Below, one piece after another: positions 12,468 through 19,766 of a DNA stretch of 22,030 nucleotides (positions are counted from its first letter, which is position 1; each line of letters begins with the position of its first letter). The stretch spans positions 1 to 22,030 of the forward strand of contig JAGMDE010000021.1 of assembly GCA_023128855.1 (NCBI GenBank), in the 5' to 3' direction. Both the position numbers and the translations under genes were made by a program. This stretch comes from Thermoplasmatales archaeon. GTDB lineage: Archaea; Thermoplasmatota; E2; DHVEG-1. The notes beneath the pieces were generated by a model. It made no database searches and had not been told where the DNA came from. It worked only from the letters and a program-made list of their open reading frames with translations.

Positions 12468-13022
12468 TTATAATTTTACTTCTTTAAGCGTTGTATAAAT
12501 TGGTCCTTTAGGAGTTAATTCACTTTTCTTCAGTTTAATAGTATCTATTTTGAGACTACCAAATTCAATATCTCTATATTTTTCAATCAGTTCCAAGAGC
12601 TTTTCTTTGTTTTTTGCAGATTTAACACGCGCAATAGTCAGATGTGCAGAAAATCCTCTATTTTCTTTTTTGAAGCCGAGTTCAGATATTTCCTCATCAA
12701 TTTTATCTGCAATTTTTCCTATTTGCTCTCCGTTTTCCATTCCAATCCACATAACTTTAATATAATTCTGGTTTGGAAAAACGCCAGTACCCTTCAGTTT
12801 GATTTCAAATGGATCGCTATCTTTTACGGCATCTTTCAAGATTTTCTCTATTTTATCGATATGTTCTTCATTAGTATCTCCTAGAAATTTGAGAGTTATG
12901 TGAATATTTTTAGGTTCGACTAGTTTTACAAATGCTCCTGAGTTTCTGATTTCGTTTTCAAATTGAATTAACTTTGGAAAAGAGTCAACGTCTATAGCAA
13001 TAAATCCTCTAAATTTTGGCAT
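12468..13022 (-). CDS. thpR: RNA 2',3'-cyclic phosphodiesterase (2H family)
   Basis: A 184-residue 2H phosphoesterase. The two catalytic motifs are NIHITLKFLGD (H41-x-T43) and FSAHLTIARVK (H127-x-T129), with the typical N-terminal RGFIAIDV strand. The family hydrolyses 2',3'-cyclic phosphate ends on RNA and was first known as a 2'-5' RNA ligase. The ATG at 13022 follows TTGGAGGATTAA, a strong ribosome binding site, and a TATA-like TTTTATAG further upstream. It heads a four-gene operon with a PAP2 enzyme, cca and a RuvC-like gene; thpR and cca next to each other suggests a shared role in tRNA 3'-end handling. Confidence 0.92.
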   Translation of the reverse strand: MPKFRGFIAIDVDSFPKLIQFENEIRNSGAFVKLVEPKNIHITLKFLGDTNEEHIDKIEKILKDAVKDSDPFEIKLKGTGVFPNQNYIKVMWIGMENGEQIGKIADKIDEEISELGFKKENRGFSAHLTIARVKSAKNKEKLLELIEKYRDIEFGSLKIDTIKLKKSELTPKGPIYTTLKEVKL

Positions 13023-13180
13023 TTAATCCTCCAATTTATTATCCCCAAATATCTTACATCTATAAAATCTATTTTGATATCAAAATGGTTTCTTTTTATC
13101 ATTTTTATAATTTCGATAACAACTGTCAAACAACGTTTATATTCAAATAGATACAAAACTTGTTATTGCCGGGGAGAAAA

Positions 13181-14098
13181 ATGAAGACAATGAACCTCAA
13201 AAAACGCATTAAAGGCTATATCGATTTGATTCGTCCATTTACACTACTTGCACCAATAATAGTTTCTTTATGTATAATGATTGCAAGTTTCTTCTACAAT
13301 GATATATCAGAAAATCTTATGGCAATAATGATGACAACAATAATCCCTGCCAGTTTTTCACTAGCTATATTAAACGGGGCATCAAATGCACTTAATCAAG
13401 TTACAGATGTTAAATCAGACCAAATATCAAAGCCATATCGCCCCATAGTACGGGGAGCTGTTTCTCCTGGTGAAGCCAAAGTCATATCACTTGTTTTATA
13501 CATTGCAGCTATCTCTTTATCACTGATTGTTAATGTTATGTTCAGTGTATTTGTTCTTCTTATTGTTGTGTTTACTGTTTCTTACTCGCTTCCACCTAGA
13601 TTAAAAGACAAATTATTCTTAAATCAACTATGGGTAGGAATACCACGTGGACTTCTGGGAGTTCTAGCTTCATGGAGTGTTTTTGGGAATTCACTGCAAC
13701 CATTGCCTTTTACTATCGGTTTAATTGCTATGTCTTTTTTGATAGGAGGATCAATTACTAAAGATATAGTAGATAGTGATGCTGATAAAAAAACTGGTTC
13801 ACATACACTGGTCAATACATATGGAGTAAAAAAAGCGGCATTAATGGCACTACCATTTATGATTTTCCCATTTGCATTTATTCCAATTTTGATTGATAGT
13901 GGAATATTAGATTCATACCTATGGCTACTAACTTTCCTAGCAATACCTGGTTTTTTCATATTTCATTTAATGATAAATGGTGATAAGAAAGGGCGATTCT
14001 CAGAGAATACTTCTTCATGGGCACTTATGTATATCACATATTTTGTTTTTGCTTTTGGCTTTTCAGTTCTTACCATATTTGGTTCAGTTACTGCGTAA
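13181..14098 (+). CDS. UbiA-family prenyltransferase
   Basis: A 305-residue membrane protein with eight or nine membrane segments. The two Asp-rich motifs that bind prenyl diphosphate through Mg are present: LNQVTDVKSD (N72-x3-D76-x3-D80) and KDIVDSDADKKTG (D198 and D202). RPIVRGAVSPGEA follows the first motif, as in archaeal digeranylgeranylglyceryl-phosphate synthases, but the neighbouring lycopene-cyclase domain suggests a carotenoid elongase role instead. I chose ATG 13181 over an upstream TTG at 13160 because GGGGAG stands three bases before the ATG and a TATA-like GTTTATATTC lies about 40 bp upstream. It is divergent from the thpR operon. Confidence 0.85.
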   Translation: MKTMNLKKRIKGYIDLIRPFTLLAPIIVSLCIMIASFFYNDISENLMAIMMTTIIPASFSLAILNGASNALNQVTDVKSDQISKPYRPIVRGAVSPGEAKVISLVLYIAAISLSLIVNVMFSVFVLLIVVFTVSYSLPPRLKDKLFLNQLWVGIPRGLLGVLASWSVFGNSLQPLPFTIGLIAMSFLIGGSITKDIVDSDADKKTGSHTLVNTYGVKKAALMALPFMIFPFAFIPILIDSGILDSYLWLLTFLAIPGFFIFHLMINGDKKGRFSENTSSWALMYITYFVFAFGFSVLTIFGSVTA

Positions 14099-14131
14099 AT
14101 TTATAAGATATCATTTGTTTTAATTTATTAT

Positions 14132-14449
14132 ATGTCTGAATTTAGTTATGTTGGACTGATGCTAGTTTTTGCAATTATACCCTCGTTGATTTTGCTATAT
14201 TTACTAAGAGACAGAATTAAATTGAAAAATTTAGCAATAACTCTTTTCATACTGTTCATTGTGGGAGTTATTTGGGATCAAACATCGGTTAGACTCGGAA
14301 TTTGGAGCTTCTCACAAGATAAGATATTAGGAAACCTTTTGGGGATTCCAATCGAAGAATATCTTTTTATAATCTTTATACCACTTCTAGTAATTACAGT
14401 TTATACCTTGATAAATAAGAGTTCTGAAAGGCAAATTCAAAAATTGTAA
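14132..14449 (+). CDS. Single lycopene-cyclase (CarR/CrtYc-d) domain protein
   Basis: A 105-residue protein with three membrane segments (about 5-25, 35-53, 75-97). The motif VGVIWDQTSVRLGIWSF followed by GIPIEEYLFIIFIPLL matches the lycopene-cyclase domain; PIEE-x-LF is its hallmark. In archaea two such domains are normally fused (about 230 residues) and in some bacteria they are separate subunits forming a heterodimer. Only one is here, so a partner encoded elsewhere would be needed for cyclisation of lycopene. It follows the UbiA gene by 33 bp; a TTTATAAG at 14099-14106 about 30 bp before the ATG indicates its own, probably leaderless, promoter. Confidence 0.75.
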   Translation: MSEFSYVGLMLVFAIIPSLILLYLLRDRIKLKNLAITLFILFIVGVIWDQTSVRLGIWSFSQDKILGNLLGIPIEEYLFIIFIPLLVITVYTLINKSSERQIQKL

Positions 14450-14515
14450 CATAAAATTTATATATTATGTTTTATATATTTTAAAATATATCTCTAAATA
14501 GATGGGTGATTAAAA

Positions 14516-16732
14516 ATGAAGAAAGCAATTGCGATAGTAGTTTTAGGCATGCTTTTTTTTACTTCTTTTTCTATGATATCTATCGCAGAAAAGTTAGATA
14601 CCAGCGATCAAATTATTTTAAGCTATTCTTTTGAAAAACCTATAATTGAGAAAATAAAGATTAGAGATAATATTTATGATAGGGTAACTATGAAGGATTC
14701 ACCTTGTTATGGTAATCCTGGTGAACCACAACTTCCTGGAAAAGGTGCATACATTTTAATTCCTCAGGGTAGAAAAATTAGTGAGATAATAGTTACATAT
14801 GATGAAATAGAGTATCTTGGTTCAGGTTTTATGGTTGAGCCTGGTGCTGAGTGTGTTCCATTTTCAAAAATTAGTACAGCTCCAATGCCTAAACCAGATG
14901 TAGAGATTTATAGTTCAAGTGATATGTTTCCTGGTAAATTTTTCACAGAAGTGGGTACATATAGTTTTAGAGGATATGAAATTCTTGTTTTAAGGTTAAA
15001 TCCTGTTCAATATGTACCAGTTACTGGTGAACTGTTTTATTACCATGATTTATCTGTTTCTATTGAAACTATTGAAGATGGTGATGTTAATCCATTGTTT
15101 CGTGGTTTGGAAAAGGATAAACTTGAAGTTGTGAAGAAGGTGGATAATCCTAGCATTGTTAATACGTATGAATGTCAGTCTATGAAAACACCGGGTGTTG
15201 GTGCATCGGGTGAGAGTTATGATATGGTTATTATCACCAAAAACTTGTGGAAAGATGGTTTCGAATCCTTAAAAGAAGCTCATGACGCTGATGGATTAAG
15301 CACTTTTATTTACGCTGTCGAAGATATTTATAACGAATATTCTGGTGTTGACAATGCAGAGAGGATACGAAATTTTATAAAATTTGCCTATGACTCTTAT
15401 GGAATTGAATATGTTCTTATTGGTGGTGATCATAATATTATTCCTGGCAGAATTCTCTACTGGGATAGACCCTCTGATTTATACTATTCTTGTCTTGATG
15501 GTAGTTATAACTCTAATGGAAATGAATATTGGGGGGAACATATAGATGGAGAAGGCGGTGGCGATGTTGATTTAATTGCTGAGGTATATGTTGGAAGAGT
15601 ATGTGTAGAAAATAAAGAGGAAATTAATAATTTTATACAAAAAACTCTTTCTTATTTGTTTATTAATCCAACAAAGACATATTTAGATAATACATTATTG
15701 GTTGGTGAATTCGTTGGATTTGGGGGTGTAGCAGACTGGGGAGGAAATTTCATAGATGAGCTCGTTGATGGTTGTAGCGAGCATGGCTATGTTACTGTTG
15801 GGATTCCATCAGAGGAATTTTCTATTGATAGATTGTATGATCGAGATTGGGAAAATCATGACTGGCCAAAATCAGAACTAATAAATCGTTTGAATGAAGG
15901 ATTTCACATTATAAATCATATAGGGCATGGTGATATAAAATCAGCCATGAAAATGGAAAAATCAGATTTTCTTACTCTTAATAATGATGATAAAAATTTC
16001 TTTATATATTCCCAGGCTTGTTATACAGGTAGGTTTACAAGTGATGATTGTGTTGCTGAATACCTTACAGTAAAAACAAGCAGTGGAGCTTTTGCAGTTA
16101 TAATGAACTCACGTAAAGGTTGGGGGTCATCAATGGATACAAACAGTCCTGCTCAATGTTTTAATAGGGAATTTTGGGATGCGGTTTTTGGAGAAAATAT
16201 TAGAGTAATTAGCAAGGCAAATCAGGATTCAAAAGTAGATAATATATGGCGTCTAGATGACCAAGAATGGGGATCTAGAATGAGAGATACTTACTATCAA
16301 TTAAACCTATTTGGTGACCCGTCGATTGAATTAACTGAATATTGTGAAGATGAGATAGCACCTGAAAAACCAACTATAAATGGTCCGACAAGTGGGATAA
16401 CACAAACAGAACATACTTATACAGCAGTTACCAGTGACCCTGATGGCGATGATGTATCATACTTTTTTTATTGGGGTGATAGTGGCAGTAGTGGTTGGAC
16501 TGAGTTTATGCCTTCTGGAACCCCTGTGAGCCGGTCACATAGTTGGGACAGTAGCGGAACTTATCATGTTAAAGTAAAAGCAAAAAATTCTGAAGGAGTT
16601 TATAGTGATTGGACAGAACTAATTGTCACTATGCCAAGAAACAGAAAAACTAATAATCTATTTTCAAATTTTTTTCAGAATTATCAAAATCTATTTCCAT
16701 TTTTAAGGCAAATAATTAGACTTTTTGACTAG
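14516..16732 (+). CDS. Secreted gingipain-type cysteine peptidase (C25) with PKD-like domain
   Basis: A 738-residue secreted peptidase. Residues 1-24 are a signal peptide (AIAIVVLGMLFFTSFSMISI). Residues 25-215 match a C25 propeptide, with the GEPQLPGKGAYILIP block. The catalytic domain (about 233-605) carries FHIINHIGHGD (H471) and FFIYSQACYTGRF (C502), the His-Cys pair, and ends with LNLFGDPS. Residues 616-707 are a PKD/Ig-like domain (SDPDGDDVSYFFYWGDSG). The tail (about 710-738) ends with NLFPFLRQIIRLFD; I recall similar tails on secreted proteins of related archaea, perhaps a sorting or anchoring signal. Such peptidases can help degrade external protein. TATATA-rich promoter sequence lies at 14455-14495 and GGTGAT before the ATG. 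Confidence 0.92.
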   Translation: MKKAIAIVVLGMLFFTSFSMISIAEKLDTSDQIILSYSFEKPIIEKIKIRDNIYDRVTMKDSPCYGNPGEPQLPGKGAYILIPQGRKISEIIVTYDEIEYLGSGFMVEPGAECVPFSKISTAPMPKPDVEIYSSSDMFPGKFFTEVGTYSFRGYEILVLRLNPVQYVPVTGELFYYHDLSVSIETIEDGDVNPLFRGLEKDKLEVVKKVDNPSIVNTYECQSMKTPGVGASGESYDMVIITKNLWKDGFESLKEAHDADGLSTFIYAVEDIYNEYSGVDNAERIRNFIKFAYDSYGIEYVLIGGDHNIIPGRILYWDRPSDLYYSCLDGSYNSNGNEYWGEHIDGEGGGDVDLIAEVYVGRVCVENKEEINNFIQKTLSYLFINPTKTYLDNTLLVGEFVGFGGVADWGGNFIDELVDGCSEHGYVTVGIPSEEFSIDRLYDRDWENHDWPKSELINRLNEGFHIINHIGHGDIKSAMKMEKSDFLTLNNDDKNFFIYSQACYTGRFTSDDCVAEYLTVKTSSGAFAVIMNSRKGWGSSMDTNSPAQCFNREFWDAVFGENIRVISKANQDSKVDNIWRLDDQEWGSRMRDTYYQLNLFGDPSIELTEYCEDEIAPEKPTINGPTSGITQTEHTYTAVTSDPDGDDVSYFFYWGDSGSSGWTEFMPSGTPVSRSHSWDSSGTYHVKVKAKNSEGVYSDWTELIVTMPRNRKTNNLFSNFFQNYQNLFPFLRQIIRLFD

Positions 16733-16746
16733 AAGAATAACTAGAT

Positions 16747-16947
16747 TTATCCACCACTAATCATATGAATAACAGCAATCTTGGAATTATCTGGTACAAT
16801 AACCTCAGAAAAATCTGATCTTGGTATTACTTTATCATTTATTTTTACAACAACAAGTGGAAACGTATATCTCATTCTCTTAAGCAGATCTTTAATGTTT
16901 TCGTTTTCAACCCAGTCAACTTTTCTGCCATTTACCTCTATACTCAC
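16747..16947 (-). CDS. Ubiquitin-like sulfur carrier, ThiS/MoaD family
   Basis: A 66-residue beta-grasp protein ending in the diglycine MISGG needed for adenylation and thiocarboxylate formation. It begins with SIEVNGRKVDW and has the family's VVVKINDKVIPRSDF segment, closer to ThiS than to MoaD. Its start overlaps the ThiF-like gene stop by 4 bp (ATGA type), so the two are coupled and probably partners. It could serve thiamine biosynthesis, molybdopterin/tungstopterin sulfur transfer, or protein tagging (SAMP); the oxidoreductase gene at 19767 makes tungstopterin possible. It converges on the peptidase gene, 14 bp away. Confidence 0.85.
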   Translation of the reverse strand: MSIEVNGRKVDWVENENIKDLLKRMRYTFPLVVVKINDKVIPRSDFSEVIVPDNSKIAVIHMISGG

Positions 16948-17540
16948 TTATCTTCACCCAAAATTATCTCAATTGCTAGGTTTGCTTCCCAATTTGCCAT
17001 AATTGCGACACGTGGAGCCATTAAAATATCTTCATCACTTGAAAGAGCATGCTCATCATAGCACATATGTAGATTACCTAGATATTTCGTAGTAATCCTA
17101 TCTGAATGTCCATAGCCTGCAACACCAGAAGCAGCGACAATAGGTTTATTTGGAAGTTTTGTAAGTATTTCTTCTATAAAGTCTGCTTTAGTCGAGGCAT
17201 TGTCTAAGGCTTCGATTACCACATCGACATCATAGAATGGTTTTTCCATGGATCCCTTTTTAAGTCTTTGATTATAGGTTTCTACTTCTACTTTAGGATT
17301 TATTTTTCTAATATTCTCCTGCAACGCCTCTACTTTAGTTTTTCCAATTTGTTGTAAAAAATAGTATTGTCTATCTAGATTGCTTTCTTCGACTTTGTCA
17401 AAATCTACTAAAATAAGTCGCCCAACACCTGCTCGAGCTAAGGATATTGCAGCGTTAGAACCAAGACCACCTAGACCTGCTATACCCACGCTTGACTTTC
17501 GAAGTTTTTCCCTAATTTTACTATATTTTTGTTTGTTCAT
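16944..17540 (-). CDS. E1-like adenylyltransferase, ThiF family (short form)
   Basis: A 198-residue E1-like enzyme that would adenylate the C-terminal glycine of the ThiS-like protein. Rossmann motif GIAGLGGLGSNAAISLARAG (about 19-38), the ATP-binding LILVDFDKVEESNLDRQ (D-x6-N-x2-R type), VVIEALDNASTK and LMAPRVAIMANWEANLA are present. At ~200 residues it matches the short ThiF branch of anaerobes rather than MoeB (about 250 or more). The CxxC pairs that bind zinc in MoeB and E. coli ThiF are absent; the only cysteine is in LHMCYDEH. It is translationally coupled to the downstream ThiS-like gene. Confidence 0.85.
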   Translation of the reverse strand: MNKQKYSKIREKLRKSSVGIAGLGGLGSNAAISLARAGVGRLILVDFDKVEESNLDRQYYFLQQIGKTKVEALQENIRKINPKVEVETYNQRLKKGSMEKPFYDVDVVIEALDNASTKADFIEEILTKLPNKPIVAASGVAGYGHSDRITTKYLGNLHMCYDEHALSSDEDILMAPRVAIMANWEANLAIEIILGEDK

Positions 17541-17611
17541 GTTTCAATTTTTTATAAATTTTTTTATGGAATCAGTTCTACTAATAAAAAAATTGTGATT
17601 TAATATCAATT

Positions 17612-17998
17612 ATGCTATACAGATCAATGTGCAAACCTAAGATCTTATATTTATCAATGAACCTTACTACCACTCGAAAAGAACTATGTCACGATTTAGA
17701 AAAATCACCTACTACAATATATAATTGTCTGACTAAACTTATTGAAGTTAATATTGTTGAGAAATTTAAATATCAAAAAAAGAAAATATAAATTAAAAGA
17801 TGAAAAATCTACTGATAAAATACTAATAAAATATAAAAATAGTTTACTTTATAAATGGGTAATTTTATTTTTTAATTATCTAGATTATGTATATGCTGAT
17901 AAATCTCTTTTTCGAACGCTATTTTTTTATAAGGTAAAGGAGATGATTTTCTTATACAATTGATTGAAGAAATCTTTCCAAACCCATGTCATGCATAG
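17612..17998 (+). pseudogene. Winged-helix regulator pseudogene (two frameshifts)
   Basis: A frame from ATG 17612 encodes 59 residues with an ArsR/MarR-like helix-turn-helix (TTTRKELCHDLEKSPTTIYN, CLTKLIEVNIVEKF) and stops at TAA 17789-17791 in an A-rich run. The protein-like sequence resumes in another frame (KYKLKDEKSTDKILIKYK, then LLYKWVILFFNYLDYVYADK) to 17963, and again in a third frame (DDFLIQLIEEIFPNPCHA) ending at TAG 17996-17998. Joined, these would give a regulator of about 125-130 residues. Two frameshifts point to a decayed gene, or assembly errors in homopolymers. The stretch 17541-18090 holds nothing else except promoters. Confidence 0.65.
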
Positions 17999-18090
17999 TT
18001 TATTATTAAAAATTATATTAAGTTTTAGTGTCTTTTCAATAAATTATATAAACAATGAAGTAGCTTTTTTATATTAATAGGTGAAATAAA

Positions 18091-19737
18091 ATGAAAACGA
18101 AAATATTGATCGAAAGTTTTTCAATTATTTTAATGTTGATATTACTTTCTATTTTATCTGCAATGTCTGCAAATGCTGAAAAATATGATTTAAAAAAAGT
18201 TGAAATCAATGAGCTTTCCAGCAGTGAAGATGATTTAATAATAATTCCAATATCAATTTTGGTTGATGATAAAACATATGAAGTTGGAAATTTTGGTGCA
18301 ACAAAAGCTTTTGTTAGATCATTAGGTGACTATAGTTGGAAAGTTGGAAATAAAACCTATGTTTTCAAACCAGAATATTTTAAAATGAAGGAGTTATTGA
18401 GAGGGAAATTAACAACTGAAAATTATGATGTTTTAATTTATCCACCAAATACAGCTGATGAATTCCTACTTAAAACAGGTTTTAAGAATTTACCTAAAAA
18501 TAAAATTTGGAAAAGAAAGATAAATGAATTTATTAAAGAAGGAGGAGGATATTTCGGAGCATGTGGTGGTGCTCTTATTGCTGGAGGAATGTCAAATAAT
18601 CCTAACACATTTCTAGAGAGAGCAATGAAAAATAGCCAACTTGGTATATCTGAAGTTAATTTTGAATTAAATATGGCGGTACCTATTTTAAATCAAATCA
18701 GAGGAAAAGATCCAAGTTCAGTTGATACACAAGCATATTTATTTTATTCTGGCTGGGGCGGCAGTAATACACCTCATCTCTCTTTTTCAGGTGCTAGTTT
18801 AGATTGTCCTATTTTAAAAGATAACCCGATTTTTGATGATTATATAGAGTCTACAAGAAGGCTTCGTTGGATTGGTTCGCCAGGTTTTGATATTCCTGAA
18901 AATCCTGATCGGGAAATAAATTTACTTGTGAAATTTCCAGATGAAGAAATTTCTGATAATGAATCCTTAAGAATTTATCATTGGAAATATGTTGGGGGTA
19001 TACTTGGTCTAATTAAAGGACAGCTTTTTGGTAAGGGTGAGGTTATTTGGTGTGAAAACATACCTCTTATGAGAGCGTTTCTTTTTTCAACTGACTGGGT
19101 AAAAACTGATAAAATTGTTAAAACAAATCTAAAAAATAAAGGATTTATGACTTCTGAAATTTATCCAAATGAAAACAAAGCAAGAATAGTCCGATGTACT
19201 GGGCATCCTGAACTTTTAAGCTGGCAGGGTGGCCATATAGTTGAAGCTGAAGATAACAATGATAACAATATCTATAAGGGTTTTTACTATTGGGAAAATA
19301 TAATACCCTTTGAAAAAACAGTAGAAGATGAACGTTCGTATAATGATTGGATAATTCGTAGAAGTATTGCTTGGGCTTCAAAGGAAGTTCCTGATAATCA
19401 TTTGCCACCTGTTTATGGTCCTTCTCAAGTTAGTGATATTTATCCATATAATCAAACTTCTTCAGAATTTAAAATATTGGGCAATTCAGAATTGGCTGGT
19501 GAAATAGTTACTCTGGATCTGTTTTATAGACATTCAGATAATAACGAAACTTGGGGTAATTGGACACTTTATAGTACAGATTCTGATGTTTCCAACGGAT
19601 GGAGCTGGGAATTCAGCGCTCCAAACGGGACAGGATATTACCAGTTTTACTCACTGAGACATGTTCGATTTGAGTACGAATGGTTGAATGAAACAGTTCC
19701 ACCTGGGCCAGATGCAATTGTATATGTTAAAGGATGA
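18091..19737 (+). CDS. Secreted class I amidotransferase-fold (BPL_N-like) protein
   Basis: A 548-residue secreted protein. Residues 1-29 are a signal peptide ending SANA. Residues ~50-330 have a class I glutamine-amidotransferase-like fold: ENYDVLIYPPNTADEF, then INEFIKEGGGYFGACGGALI, where C158 sits at the nucleophile elbow, as in the N-terminal domain of biotin-protein ligase relatives (BPL_N). A GQLFGKGEVIWCENIPLM strand follows. The C-terminal ~90 residues (about 455-545) are an Ig-like domain (LDLFYRHSDNNETWGNWTLY) of a type seen on archaeal surface proteins. Substrate unknown. AGGTGA precedes the ATG and TTATATAA at about 18043-18050 may be the TATA box. Confidence 0.65.
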   Translation: MKTKILIESFSIILMLILLSILSAMSANAEKYDLKKVEINELSSSEDDLIIIPISILVDDKTYEVGNFGATKAFVRSLGDYSWKVGNKTYVFKPEYFKMKELLRGKLTTENYDVLIYPPNTADEFLLKTGFKNLPKNKIWKRKINEFIKEGGGYFGACGGALIAGGMSNNPNTFLERAMKNSQLGISEVNFELNMAVPILNQIRGKDPSSVDTQAYLFYSGWGGSNTPHLSFSGASLDCPILKDNPIFDDYIESTRRLRWIGSPGFDIPENPDREINLLVKFPDEEISDNESLRIYHWKYVGGILGLIKGQLFGKGEVIWCENIPLMRAFLFSTDWVKTDKIVKTNLKNKGFMTSEIYPNENKARIVRCTGHPELLSWQGGHIVEAEDNNDNNIYKGFYYWENIIPFEKTVEDERSYNDWIIRRSIAWASKEVPDNHLPPVYGPSQVSDIYPYNQTSSEFKILGNSELAGEIVTLDLFYRHSDNNETWGNWTLYSTDSDVSNGWSWEFSAPNGTGYYQFYSLRHVRFEYEWLNETVPPGPDAIVYVKG

Positions 19738-19766
19738 AATCAATATTATAGTCTTTATAAAAATAT

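Noticed and set aside
13160..13180. TTG start for the UbiA gene
   Set aside because: The GGGGAG ribosome binding site sits immediately before ATG 13181 and within the proposed extension.
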